This document shows, in pieces, positions 7,824 through 18,800 of a stretch of DNA of 44,326 bases. This DNA is from Planctomycetota bacterium. Lineage in GTDB: Bacteria; Planctomycetota; Planctomycetia; Pirellulales; UBA1268. The notes below the pieces were generated by a model. The model searched no databases. It had not been told where the DNA came from and was given only the letters and a program-made list of their open reading frames with translations. The stretch's first letter is position 1; the number at the start of each line of letters is the position of its first letter. The stretch spans positions 1 to 44,326 of the forward strand of contig QWOP01000038.1 in NCBI GenBank assembly GCA_003669605.1, written 5' to 3'. The position numbers and the translations under genes are program-made.

Positions 7824-8732
7824 TCACTTGACCCCAAACTTGTAGGCGGTGTTCTTGGGATCGAAGTCGGCGTCGGTGAAGCCGTTGTTGATCTTCACGT
7901 TCATGTAGGTGTACTCCTCCATGAGCTGCGGCTGGCCAGCGGCCTCGAGCGGCCAGTCGTACGATTCATAGCGAATCGGCACGGTCAACTCGTCGTCGAT
8001 AAAGACGCGTGCCAGATGGAAGCGGAAGTTCTTCCGCGGCACCGGATGGGTGACTTGGATACAGGTGCAGACCCGTCCGTTGACTTTGGCGTTGGGGTAG
8101 AAGTTGACCTCGCACTCGCCAAACTGCGAGTCGTGCCGGGCCACCTCGACGAGTCGCTTGGTGAGGTTCTCCACGCCGAGTTCCGTAACCGGGTACCGCT
8201 GCCCCGCCATCGCCAGCATGCTCTGCGGCTTGAGCGACACCGTGCCGACCAAGGCACGCACTCCGCTGCCGGCATGGGCCATCATGTTGCCGTCGTTGCG
8301 GCCATCGACAAACAGCACCTCTTGCCCCTTGACGCTGTCAGGGCCGAGGAACGAGAGATAGACGCTAAAGGGCTTCTGGCGGATCTTGGCAAACATGTAC
8401 TCGTGCTCGCCGAGCTTGCCGTCGATCCGCTCCCGCTTGACGACGGTGGCGGAGTAGTCGCTGATCGAGGTCTGGATGCCGGCGAGCCCCCGCTCGGCCA
8501 ACTCAAGGGCGGGCTGGAGCGGATTGACCCCCACGGTTGCGGCCGGGGCTGCCGGTGAACCGATGTTGCCCCGCGGCAGTCCTCCGTTGGGGAGGAGACC
8601 GGGGCCGAAGTCGCTGACCTGCTGGCCTTGGACAACGGCCGGTGCCAGGAAGGCGGCCAAGAGGACGATCCCCAAGCGGGATCGATTCCGCCCCTGGGCC
8701 ATCGACCGAGAGTTGCATCGAACCCAAGCCAT
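7824..8732 (-). CDS. Secreted DUF1571 family protein
   Basis: A 302-residue exported protein that matches, by eye, the DUF1571 family found widely in planctomycetes. It starts with a cleavable-looking signal peptide (basic SRSMAQGRNRSR, then IVLLAAFLAPAVVQG). The mature part has the family pattern: a helix with LAERGLAGIQTSISDYSATVVKRE, then beta strands with EHEYMFAKIRQKPFSVYLSF, EVLFVDGRN, and a C-terminal VPIRYESYDWP followed by YTYMNVKIN. The fold resembles outer-membrane lipoprotein carrier-like beta half-barrels, but that is inference. I start at the ATG at 8730-8732, which has GGAGGG 5-6 nt upstream; the open frame runs 17 codons further. Its biological role is not known. Confidence 0.85.
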   Translation of the reverse strand: MAWVRCNSRSMAQGRNRSRLGIVLLAAFLAPAVVQGQQVSDFGPGLLPNGGLPRGNIGSPAAPAATVGVNPLQPALELAERGLAGIQTSISDYSATVVKRERIDGKLGEHEYMFAKIRQKPFSVYLSFLGPDSVKGQEVLFVDGRNDGNMMAHAGSGVRALVGTVSLKPQSMLAMAGQRYPVTELGVENLTKRLVEVARHDSQFGECEVNFYPNAKVNGRVCTCIQVTHPVPRKNFRFHLARVFIDDELTVPIRYESYDWPLEAAGQPQLMEEYTYMNVKINNGFTDADFDPKNTAYKFGVK

Positions 8733-9097
8733 CTCAATCCCTCCGTAAATCTGCAACCAATATCTGCCGGTCGCGCGCCGCACCGATTCCGTGTACCACT
8801 ACAATCGCCGCCCTGCGAGGCCGGCATGAGGGCCCCGCGGCCGATCCGCACCGCCGGCAAAACCAGTCGGCTCCGCCAACTCTCAACCGGGCGGAATCGG
8901 GCCTTTCAGAGACACCAGCGGCGGGAGTTTAGCCAGGGGCCGAGCGCGGAACCATGCCATTTCCAGCCCGTTCGGCGGGAAAGAGGGGCCGTCTTGCCCG
9001 CTCCCCGCCCCGCAACCATGCTCGCAGAGAGCCGTTTTCCTGCGCTCTCGCCTCACCGCCGCCGCTTCCCCCCCCGCCCACCTGTCCCCATCCCACC
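8733..9097. other. Divergent spacer, about 365 bp
   Basis: Lies between the start of the DUF1571 gene (minus) and the metallo-beta-lactamase gene (plus), so it must hold promoters for both. I can see no clear sigma70 boxes, repeat or RNA. Just before 9098 it becomes very C-rich. Confidence 0.5.
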
Positions 9098-9796
9098 ATG
9101 GCCGTCATCGATATTCTCTTTCCCTCTCCTGGGCTGCGCGTGGCCCGGATCGAGTCAGAACCCTTCGCCGAACACAGTTACGTGGTCGCTCCGGTGGGGG
9201 CCAAAAAGTGTCTGGTGATCGATCCGGGGTTTGAGCCGGAGGCGATCATCGACTGGATCCGCACGGAGGGGCTGGTGCCCGAAGCGATCCTCCTCACGCA
9301 CGGCCACTCCGACCACATCGCCGGCAACGAGGCGCTCCGCGCGGAGTGGCCCAGTCTGCCGATCCTGATCGGGCGGGGCGACGCCGGCAAACTCATCGAT
9401 CCGATGGGGAACCTCTCCGGACTCTTTGGCTTGCCACTTTGCAGCCCTCCGGCAGACCGGCTCCTTGATCATGGGGAGCGGCTCACCGTTGCCGGCGTCC
9501 CCTTGATGACGCTCGAGATCCCTGGGCACTCCTCGGGGCATGTGGTCTACCGCGTGGAAGATTGCCGGCCGCCGGTGGTGTTTGGTGGCGACGTCCTCTT
9601 CCACGAGGGAATCGGTCGCACCGACTTCCCCGATGGCGACTTTCAGGCCCTGGCCACCGGGATCACCACGCATCTGTACACCCTGCCGGCTGAGACGGTG
9701 ATCCTCCCTGGACATGGCCCCACAACCACCGTGGGGCACGAGCTGCACTCCAATCCCTTCGTCAATCGCCGCGGTAGCCAGGGGAATGTCGTTTGA
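9098..9796 (+). CDS. Metallo-beta-lactamase fold hydrolase (glyoxalase II-like)
   Basis: A 232-residue cytoplasmic hydrolase with the complete dinuclear metal site: H68, H70, D72 and H73 in THGHSDH, H144 in PGHSSGH, D165 in GGDVLF, and H206 in LPGHGP. The order LFHEGIGRTDFPDGD after the bridging aspartate and the short C-terminus place it with the small YcbL/glyoxalase II-like group, which hydrolyse thioesters such as S-lactoylglutathione or related thiol adducts. The real substrate is unknown. The start at 9098 is chosen because the family's first strand (IDILFPSPGLRVARI) begins there; the frame upstream is Pro-rich and non-coding. The stop is only 2 bp before the ATG of the acyltransferase gene, suggesting an operon with plsC-like and cdsA. 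Confidence 0.9.
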   Translation: MAVIDILFPSPGLRVARIESEPFAEHSYVVAPVGAKKCLVIDPGFEPEAIIDWIRTEGLVPEAILLTHGHSDHIAGNEALRAEWPSLPILIGRGDAGKLIDPMGNLSGLFGLPLCSPPADRLLDHGERLTVAGVPLMTLEIPGHSSGHVVYRVEDCRPPVVFGGDVLFHEGIGRTDFPDGDFQALATGITTHLYTLPAETVILPGHGPTTTVGHELHSNPFVNRRGSQGNVV

Positions 9797-9798
9797 CC

Positions 9799-10575
9799 AT
9801 GCCCGCATCCGGCCTCGACAATCACCCCATGCTGTTCCCCGCTGACCAGTCCCCTGCCGACTCTGAATACCGGCCCCCCGCCGAGGGCCAGGGGAAGGTG
9901 CGCCCGGCGCGGCTGACCGCTGCTGCCACTCGGCCGGGGCCGCGGCCGTCATCGGCCCGTTCCACCCTCTGCCGCGCAGCGGGATTGTCGCTGGCAGCAC
10001 TCGCCCGCCTGCTCAGCGGGGCGAGCGTCCGCTGGATCGCCAGCCAGCCCGACGCCTGCCAGCGCGTCTATTTCGCCAACCACACCAGCCACCTCGATGC
10101 GCTGCTGATCTGGTCGTCGCTCCCGCAGCCGGTCCGGGAATTGACCCGGCCGGTCGCCGCCAAAGACTACTGGTCGCGGGGCATCGTCCGCCGCTGGCTG
10201 GCCGAGGAGGTGTTCGACGCGCTGCTCATCGACCGCACCGACATCAAGGTCCACCAAAGCCCTGTCGACCTCATGCTCCGCGAGATCGGCACCACACGGT
10301 CGCTGATCGTCTTCCCGGAAGGGAGCCGGAGCGTCACCGGCGAAGTGGGGGATTTCAAGAGCGGGCTCTACTACTTGGCGAAGAAACGGCCCGACATCGA
10401 ACTGCTCCCGGTGCACATCGACAACCTCAATCGTGTCCTTCCCCGCGGCGAGTTCCTCCCGGTGCCACTGCTGTCGTGCATCAGTTTTGGACCCCCACTT
10501 TGGCTGGAGAGCGGAGAGGCCAAGGTCGACTTCCTGGCGCGGGCCCGCAAGGCTGTGCTGGCGCTGAAGGAATGA
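9799..10575 (+). CDS. 1-acyl-sn-glycerol-3-phosphate acyltransferase (PlsC family)
   Basis: Membrane-associated acyltransferase that would acylate lysophosphatidate to phosphatidate. The catalytic HX4D motif is NHTSHLD (H95, D100), followed by a block with AAKDYW and the glycerol-phosphate-binding VFPEGSRS (171-178). A hydrophobic segment at about 61-75 may anchor it. The N-terminal 50 residues are low complexity. Start is uncertain: the ATG at 9799 lies 2 bp after the previous stop, an overlapping TTG at 9793 and a further ATG at 9829 are alternatives. Ten bases separate its stop from cdsA, whose product uses phosphatidate, so the two genes make consecutive steps of phospholipid synthesis. 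Confidence 0.88.
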   Translation: MPASGLDNHPMLFPADQSPADSEYRPPAEGQGKVRPARLTAAATRPGPRPSSARSTLCRAAGLSLAALARLLSGASVRWIASQPDACQRVYFANHTSHLDALLIWSSLPQPVRELTRPVAAKDYWSRGIVRRWLAEEVFDALLIDRTDIKVHQSPVDLMLREIGTTRSLIVFPEGSRSVTGEVGDFKSGLYYLAKKRPDIELLPVHIDNLNRVLPRGEFLPVPLLSCISFGPPLWLESGEAKVDFLARARKAVLALKE

Positions 10576-10585
10576 ATCACCGGCC

Positions 10586-11551
10586 ATGAACGACACCCGC
10601 ACCATCGCCCTCATTGCCGGCGTCCTCCTCCTCCTCACCGTGGCCACGGCTGTCGGGCAGTTCCTCAAGCGGCACCCCGACCGCGGCCTCGATCCGGCCG
10701 CCGTCAACACCTTCAACCTCCGGCTCCGCGGCTGGTGGATCATGTGCACGGTGCTGGCGGCCGCCTTCTGGCAGGGCCCCACGGCGACGGTCTTGCTCTT
10801 CGGACTGGTGTCGTTTTGGGCGTTGCGGGAATTCATCACCCTCACCCCCACCCGCAAGGGCGATCACCGGGCGCTGTTCTGGGTGTTCTTCCTGTTCACC
10901 CCGCTGCACTACGTGCTCGTGGGATACAACCGCTACGACATTTTCAGCGTCTTCCTGCCGGTCTACGGAACGCTGTTCGTGCTCGCTCGCGTGGCGATCG
11001 CCGGGGACTACAAGCGTTTCCTGGAGAGGACGGCGAAGATCCAGGCCGGCCTGGTGGTCTGCGTCTACTGCCTGTCATTCGCAGTCGCGCTGCTCCAGAT
11101 TCCCATCAGTGGGCAACCGGGCGGCGGCAGCGCCAACTTCCGCCTCCTCTTCTTCCTCATCCTCTTGGTGCAGTTCGCCGACTGTATGCAATACGTCTGG
11201 AGCCGGATGCTCGGCCGCCGCTTGGTGGCGCCGGAGGTCAGTTCCAACCGCACCTGGGAAGGACTCCTCGGCAGCGCCACCAGCACCGCCCTGCTGGCGG
11301 CGGTCCTGTGGTGGGCAGCACCCCCCTTTGAGCCCTGGCAGGCAGCCCTGGCTGGTTTTGTGGTCGCGGTGATGGGCTTCGCCGGCGGGATGACGATGTC
11401 GGCGATCAAACGCGATCGCGGCGTCAAAGACTACGGCACGCTCGTGGTCGGCCACGGTGGCGTGCTCGACCGGGTCGATTCGATGTGCTTTGCAGCGCCG
11501 GTCTTCTACCACCTCACGCTGCTGGTCACGGGGGCCGGCCCGGCCCCCTAA
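10586..11551 (+). CDS. cdsA: Phosphatidate cytidylyltransferase
   Basis: Integral membrane enzyme that makes CDP-diacylglycerol from phosphatidate and CTP, the branch point of phospholipid synthesis. The 321 residues contain about eight hydrophobic helices. The C-terminal CDP-DAG synthase signature is intact at 272-299: SAIKRDRGVKDYG ... GHGGVLDRVDS, with the metal-binding acidic residues. The upstream SNRTWEG motif (about residue 220) is also characteristic. The gene follows the PlsC-type gene after 10 bp and is the last of a three-gene plus-strand group. A GC-rich inverted repeat covers its last codons (11530-11548). Confidence 0.93.
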   Translation: MNDTRTIALIAGVLLLLTVATAVGQFLKRHPDRGLDPAAVNTFNLRLRGWWIMCTVLAAAFWQGPTATVLLFGLVSFWALREFITLTPTRKGDHRALFWVFFLFTPLHYVLVGYNRYDIFSVFLPVYGTLFVLARVAIAGDYKRFLERTAKIQAGLVVCVYCLSFAVALLQIPISGQPGGGSANFRLLFFLILLVQFADCMQYVWSRMLGRRLVAPEVSSNRTWEGLLGSATSTALLAAVLWWAAPPFEPWQAALAGFVVAVMGFAGGMTMSAIKRDRGVKDYGTLVVGHGGVLDRVDSMCFAAPVFYHLTLLVTGAGPAP

Positions 11552-11605
11552 TACCGCCAGCATCAGTCCCCCCGAAAAAAGTCTGCTGTCGCAGCAGAGC
11601 TTCCC

Positions 11606-12613
11606 TCACTCGGGAGCGGCGTCATCGGCCGGGGTCTGGTGCGGCGGCTGGTCTGCCAGCGGTTCGCCATTAGGCACGCGCCGGGCCTGGAGCGCGTAGA
11701 TCGATCGCCTGCCAGCCACCGCCGCCACGGCGGGCGCGGCTGGTGCCGGCGGCATGGCGGGCAGCGGCTCCGGACTCTGCCCGCGGACCGCGGAGGCCAT
11801 CGAACTCACGGGGCCTGCCGGATTGCTTGGGGCAGCAGCCACCAGCGCCGCCGGCGGTGCCGGACAGCCCTGCCGCACCCAGTCGAGCCACACCTGCTGG
11901 AGTTGTGCCGGGCCAGGCATGCGATAGTGGCGGTTGAGGGCACCGGTCCAATCGTCGCTCGTCAGCCCATCCCCCACAAACGCCACATAGCGGCGGCGAC
12001 CACCGCGCTCGATGAGGTAGCGGGCCAGCGAATAGCCCTGCGAATAGAGAGGGAGCACGTCGGCGGGGTATTCACGCATCGCAAACATCTCCGGGAAGGC
12101 GATGCCGCGGCCGGTGGTGAGGTGTTCGATGAGGAGGCGGTGTTGACGGGCTCGTTCCACCGGGTGTTCGACGGTGGTGCAGGCTCCTTCGTCGGCCCAG
12201 CGGGGGAGCGGACGGCGGTAATGGCTGGCGAAGATGGTGTGGGTGATCTCGTGCGGGAGGACCGAATCGATGATCCGCTCCTCGCTCCCCTGGATGGTCA
12301 TCGTCCAGCCAAAGACCTCGCCAGAATCGAAGACGAAACTCGTCGCCCCGCCAGCACCGAGCTGCGGTGCCACCTGGGCTTGGATCGGACACGGCCTGCT
12401 CCAGCGCGGCAGCGGGCCACCGAGCCATTCCACCGCCAGATCGTGGCGGTACTGTTCGGCGGCGCTGCCGATCCGGCGGGCGAGAGCGTCGGTGGGCGCC
12501 TCGATGATAAAATTGGCGGTCCGGTGGCCGGCAGCCAGGGCCGTGGGGGCGAGGAGGCTGAGCGTGGCGATCACGATCGCCGCAACGCGGTGCACGAAGA
12601 GTCCGTCCTGCAT
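11606..12613 (-). CDS. Secreted HExxH metallopeptidase (peptidase MA-like gluzincin)
   Basis: A 335-residue exported protein with a signal peptide (about residues 1-28, ending LLAPTALAAG) and a zinc peptidase domain. The HEITH motif is at 121-125, and the likely third zinc ligand is E142 in RWADEGAC, about 17 residues on, the gluzincin arrangement. The following SQGYSLARYLIERGG resembles the peptidase MA helix after the active site. The C-terminal 80 residues are Pro/Ala-rich and probably disordered. The ATG at 12611-12613 has GGAGGTG at about 9 nt; the frame extends 41 codons further without support. It lies 226 bp downstream of the 2162-aa giant gene on the same strand and may work on, or with, the giant exported proteins. 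That link is inference. Confidence 0.85.
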   Translation of the reverse strand: MQDGLFVHRVAAIVIATLSLLAPTALAAGHRTANFIIEAPTDALARRIGSAAEQYRHDLAVEWLGGPLPRWSRPCPIQAQVAPQLGAGGATSFVFDSGEVFGWTMTIQGSEERIIDSVLPHEITHTIFASHYRRPLPRWADEGACTTVEHPVERARQHRLLIEHLTTGRGIAFPEMFAMREYPADVLPLYSQGYSLARYLIERGGRRRYVAFVGDGLTSDDWTGALNRHYRMPGPAQLQQVWLDWVRQGCPAPPAALVAAAPSNPAGPVSSMASAVRGQSPEPLPAMPPAPAAPAVAAVAGRRSIYALQARRVPNGEPLADQPPHQTPADDAAPE

Positions 12614-12839
12614 GACCGATCCACCTCCGTGGGAACCCGGGGGCGATGCCAGAGGAGCGGCTCGGTGCCACTCCTTCGGGTGCGGTCCAAATGTCAGGAT
12701 CGCCACGGGGGGGCGGACACTAGCGAAGGCCCACACGCCGGAGCCAGACCGCTTTCAACCCGTGGAAAGAGGCGTAAACAGGACAGTTCCGGAAAGCGTT
12801 GGGTGAGGCTGGGGTATGGAGGGACACCGCGGCCAATGG

Positions 12840-15800
12840 TCAACGACCCGGTCGGGCGGTCGAACCAGACGACTCGGGCGGCCGCGGCAGCCGGCTCGTT
12901 GGCGAAAGCCAGACCTCCTCGTCCCCCGGCTTTGCCTCGGCGGTCGGCAGCCACCGTGTCACCGACCCCGCTCCCGCACGGCGCTCCACCGGAGGATCAC
13001 CGCCGCTGCGCAGGCGCCGGGCCCACCACCCCCACCAGCCGGGCGATTGCCGAACACACAGCGTCGCTGCGCCCCAGACCACCAGCAGCCACCCCGGCCA
13101 AGAGGGGACCAGCGAGACGATCCATCCGCTGCCGATGATGAAAGCCGCCAGTGGAGCGGTCCACCAGGCGGCGGCCAGCCGGGCCACCAGTCCAGCCGCC
13201 GCTGGCCAGCGGCGGCGCAGTTCGAGCAGTGCCGCCGCCGCCAGCAGCAGTATGACAGTCACGAGCCCGCGGCCGGGGAGCGAGCGGTCGAGACCGCCGA
13301 TAACCGTCAACTGCAGCGGACGTGGATCACCCCCTTCCAGAAGGTGCACCGGCGGCGCGAAGGCCGTGGCGCCGATCCGATCCCTCGGTTCGGCGTGTGA
13401 CCACGAAGCAGGGAGCGTCAGGACCGCCTCACGGCGGCGCTTCTCGACAAAATCCTCCAGGCGGCGGGCCTCGTCTGGCGATGCCCGGGCCACGGCCCGG
13501 GCAAACTCCGGGGCGAGCCGATCGAGTGCTGCGAGGCGTTCACCCGCAATCACCCCAGCATCGACGACGCGGGTCGGCGGCGCCACTTTCAGCACCTGTC
13601 CCACCGGCATCTCCAGCACCCAGGCCGTTCTCAGGCAGGGGAGACCAAACACGGTCGGAGGTTGGATCTCCAGGATCCCGTTGCGCGTGTCGGTCTCGGC
13701 GAACTCACCGGCATACACCGCCAGGATCGATCGCGGCCAGCCAATGTCGAGCAGCCGCACCTCCCAGGCATTGTCAGCCACGTTCGACCGCGCGGGAACG
13801 GCATCGTTGGCGACGCGACCATCGACGAAGACGTCGAACATCCGCATCCCCGCTGGCAACTGGAGGCGAATCAACGTTTCGGCCGCCACAACGTCGAAAC
13901 GGGACACGCCCCACACGCGCCCCCGGGAATCGAAGGCGAGATGGGTCTCGGCCAGTTCCACCCGCGGTCCAACCGGGCTTGCCTCGGTGGTTGAGAGCAG
14001 CGCCGCACCGGCGGCGGAACCCGATTCCAAGTGGTTGCCCGTCTCAGCCTCCGGCAACGGTTCGTCCCCCGTCCCATCGGGCGCAGCGTCCTCGATCCTG
14101 TAGCCGGGGGGCGCCGAGTCGCTGGCGACATCGAGCGAACCGCTCGCGGTCGCTCGCGTCCGATCAGCACCGTCGTCCAGAGAAGAGGCGACGGCCGCAG
14201 CGTCGGTGATCGCGGGCCAAACACTGGCCACGCGCCCCGGAGTCGTCTTCCAGCTGACCGTCTGCTGTCCTGGGGCATCAAACAGGGCCCGCATCAATGG
14301 CACACTCCCGACAGGGGCCAAGGGACCGGGGATCCGTGCCTGCAGTTCCAACTCGAACTGCCCCTGCCGCGGCTGCTGCACGACGACGTCCACCCGCCCG
14401 GGGGCGGCACGGTGCCAGCGGACATCGAGGGCCTCCGCCGTCTTCTCCTCCCCTTCCGTATTTCCCCGGAGCACAACCCGCTCGATCTCGGCCGCAGCAG
14501 GCACCTCCACCGCCAGCGTCACAAGCGGCACGGCAGCATCGATCTGCGCCGCCAATCGCATCCGCAACTGCTCGTCCCCCAACACCACATCCAGACGTTG
14601 ACTGCCACGCAGCGGTTGGCGACGGCGTTCGATCGTCGCCCGTGGTGGGCCAGTCCGCGGCACAGGGAGCATCGTGGTGGGAGCATCGACTGCCGACAGT
14701 GCGGGCTCCGTGGCTCGTGTCGACGCGGCTGCCTCAAATCGCCACGCCTGCACCCCGACCAGCCCCTCAGCGCCGCGGACGGCAACCGGCAGGGCGTCGT
14801 CGGGCGGAGTGATCTTCATGATCAAGTCGGCCGCGGGGGCGATCTGCGCGGTGCGGATGTCAGACGTCGCCCCCTCCAGCCAGGCCTCGGGCAGATCGAA
14901 GACCCCGACTGGGTCGACCAGCGGCATGACCATCGCCACCTCGATACGGCGTTTGCCGCGGCGCGGTTCCGGCAGCTCGATGCGATACCGCCCCCCTCCC
15001 AAACCGCCCCACGATACGTTTGAGGAGATGCTGGTATCGGGCACGAGCCTTGGATCGGAACGGATCTCGATGCCGCGGATGATCGCGTCGCCAGGATCGA
15101 CGTCAAACGTCGCCTGCAGGCGGCAGGCACCATCCCGCCAGGTGAGGTCATTCCGGCTCTCCACCATCGGCATCACGTCGGCCAGTCGCGTCCGTCCATC
15201 GCCGGCCCACGAGAGCCGTACCGCCGTGGCCCGACTGATATCGAACAGCCCCCCCGCCGCAGCCGCGTCGGTGGCTTTCAGCGGCGCCCGGGAGAATACG
15301 GCTCCGACCGCCGCCGCCTCGCATTGATACGGCACCACCGTCCCGGCGGACGCCGCCAGCGCTCCCTCCACCGCCAATTCGGCTCTCGGTACGGAGGGAA
15401 TGAGGGCCACCACGCTCTCGATCTCGCCATCGCGACTGGGCGTGACTGCCAAGTCCGCCTCGATCCTGTGCCGCCCCGCGGAGGGAAACGCCATCAGCAA
15501 CCGGCGCGTGTCGCTGCCGACTGCGGGTTGGACCTCGATCCCATCAAGCCTCGGCCAGCGGTTGCCCCAGGCCGCCGAACGACCGTCCTGTGCGAGGGCC
15601 AGCAGCCCGCCGGCATCGCTGTCGACATCGACGACGAGTTGCCAGGGAGCGGTCGAGCCGGGGCGGGCCGTAACCCGCGCAGCCAGCAGACGCACGCCAG
15701 ACTCAGCACGCCGGCCAGCAGCAGCGGAGAGCACCCTGAAGAGGCGTTCTGGAACCAAGGCTGTTTCGCCATCGGTTGCCCCCAGTCCGGCCACATCGGC

Positions 15801-18800
15801 ATCCCCTTCCTGGAGGCTGGGCGCGGCCGTATCGGCACCGTCGGGACCAGGAACGATAAACACGGGAATCGATTCGGAATCGCTCCCAGCCATTCCCGGC
15901 TCGGCTGCCGATCCGCACGATACCGGCCAGACAATCAGCAACGCGACCACAAGAGCCATCACCACGCGCCGGCCGATGGCCCACCGGATCGCCAGCAGGG
16001 CGACAGTCCCCCACAACCCGGCCCGGGCCAGTCCATCCAGCGGCACCGGCAGCCACAGGGCCGCGATCGCCATCAAGACCACTACCAGCAACCGCCCCAC
16101 GCGGCGGCGGATAAAGAGGGTGGTCCCAGCCGCCATCAACCCCACCAGCAGCGCGGCGGCCCGGAGCCATCCTCCGCGGACCAGTAGCAGTCCCTCCTGC
16201 GGCCCTCGTCCCGAGGAGGCGACAAACCAGGCCTCCCGAAACCCGGCCTCGATGGCGCCGGCCGTTGGCTGACGCGGGGGCGACGGAGGGAGCGCTTGGG
16301 CGACACGGGGACGGACCGTCATCGGCAGCAACCGCTCCAACCAACCCGGCTCGTCCTCCCCCACTCTCCGCAGCGAGTCGGGGATCGACGCGATCTCCAC
16401 ACCGTCGGGCAACAAGACCCGCCAGGTGCGCTCAAGCACCGGCACGTCGATCGCGGCACCAGCCACGCCGATTCTCCACATTCCGGGGCCGGTCGTCCCC
16501 TCGGCGACGGAACGAACGACGAGCCGCACGAAGCGCCGATCGGCGGGGAGGTCAACCTGCAGCGCCCCCGTCTTGGCGTCGAGTTCCACTGCCGCCCGGG
16601 CGCCGTCGAGGAGCACTCCCTGCGAGATGACTGCCATCGGCGCCGCGATCGCCACGCTCGTCCTCCCATGGTTCTCGATGTCGAAGCGCGTCTCGTACTC
16701 GGCGACGCCGGTGGCATGGCACCAGCAACTCGTCTCCTCGCTCCACACCCAGGCCCGGGCGTCCTCATCGCGATCGCGACTGCCGGGCAGCAGTTCGGCG
16801 GCAGGCGCGACCGCAGGGAGCGATCCGGTTGCCGGCGTGAAGGCGAACTCCGCGAGAATCCCCTGGGGAGTCTCCGCAAGGCCTCCATCGTTGGCCGGGG
16901 GCAACTCCTCAAGCCGGCGGTTGATGATCAGTGGCCGCCGGCGTCCGGCATTCACCACCACCACGTCACCGTTGTGCCGTTGGCTCCCCTGAACCCATGC
17001 CAGCGGCACCGGCACTGGTCCCTGGAATGGCACCACCCGGCTTGCACGGATGCTGACTTGATCGCGGAGCGGCGGTTGGAATTCGATCAGCCACGACTCG
17101 CCACTCGACTCCGCAGGACTTCGTTCTCCGCCTGCCTCCATCCGCCTCACCGCCAAACTCGCATTCGCCGGAGGCAGCAGCGACCACTCGAGCAGATCGT
17201 CCATCGGCTCGGAGAAGTGCACTACCACCGCATCCAGCGGCGAAGCCTCCGGACGGCAGACAAACGTGAACGATTGGGAAAGCCGATCATCGCGGGCAGT
17301 CAGCCGGATGCTCGCATCGGCCTCCAGTGGCGGACGACGGCGGAGAAGACGGGCAGTCCCGGCGGCCACAGGCCCATCGACCGGCAGCCAGGCCCGGATG
17401 GCGGTTGGATCCAAAAGCGCCGCCAAGCGGGGAGGAATCTCGGCGGGAACGGCAGCCGCAGCCGGCAGTTCGATCGTCGTCTCCGGCTGCGACTTCATCG
17501 CCAGGACTGCAGCGCCTGCCTCTTCTCCCTCCAGACGCACCATGTCCATGTCCGCGCAGGCAAAGGGCACGTCGGTGCTGACCCCCTCCCGGTGGCCGCT
17601 GATCCGCAGCGCCACACTCCGGCCGGGAGAGGCTGCCGACGGGAGTCCGATCCGCAGCATGTCGCTGCCCCGATCGCGGACGACTCTCCACTCCACCGAC
17701 TCGCCAGCGGTGGCGGGCTGCGCGGCACGGCCATCGACACTTCCGAGGCGTCCAGACACCTCTTCCACGCCATCGATGAACCAGCCCGGCGTCACCCGGC
17801 CCACGATCTCGAACGTTGCCCCCCGCCGCACCTGCACGTCACAGACAGCCCGTCCGAGGACTCCTGCCGCGGAGACGTCCACGGTGGTCACGCGGGCCAC
17901 GTCGAGTTCGGCCACCCGGACCTCGACAGCCAGCCAGACCCGGGCCGCCGGCCCCTGCTCCTCAACGGCAAACAGCGCTCCCAAAGTGGTGTCGGCTGTG
18001 GCTCGCTCTGGCGGCGACAGGGGCCAGGAGTCGGCTGCCGCTGCGGGCACCGCCTGGCAGTCCTCCAAGTCCACGTCGACCACCACCAGCCCAGGCTCAC
18101 AGGCCACCCTCAAGCCCCCTCCGGCCCACGCTGAGGGCTGGAGACGCAGCGTCGGCAACCAATCTGGATCGCCGAAAGCCACGTGTGCCACGCCGTGGAT
18201 CGTCAGCGGCGCGGTCGTTCCCAGGAGCGCCTCGGGAAGCACCACCTCCACCATGCCCCCCGCAGTGATTTCCCAGAGTGCGTCATGGGCCACGGCCTCT
18301 GCTCCGCTGGGGGCACCCGCGGCGGAAAACCGAGCCGGGAAGGTGGCCGATTCCAGGATCAGCCGCGGATCGGCGTCGAGTTGCAGTCGGGCTGCCCGCC
18401 ATGGCGTCTGGGGCACCAGTGTGGTGGCCAGGTGGATCTGTCCGCGGGCGATGTCAACCCGCTGCCAGGACTGGAGACGCAAGCCCGGATCCCGTTCCGG
18501 AACGACGCTCACCAGGAGCTGCTGGAGCGGCCCAAAATCAATCCGCCACGCGGCCACTGACGACGTGCCGGGATTCACGGCGGCCACCGGACGGGCCTGC
18601 CTTGCCCATGGCGACCCCACCACCAGCGGTGCAAATCCGCGCGGAAGCTCGAGGACCAGGCTGCCCCTCCCAGCAGACATCAGCGGGATCACAAAACCCC
18701 CGGCAGACTGTCCCGTGCCAGGGCTTTGCGTCCAGCGGCAGGTGTACCTTCCGGCCCGAGCGGCCATGAGGATCGTGTCGCCGTTGCGGCCATACAACGA

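Noticed and set aside
11530..11548. GC-rich inverted repeat at the end of cdsA
   Set aside because: It lies inside the last codons and no T-run follows, so an intrinsic terminator is not supported.
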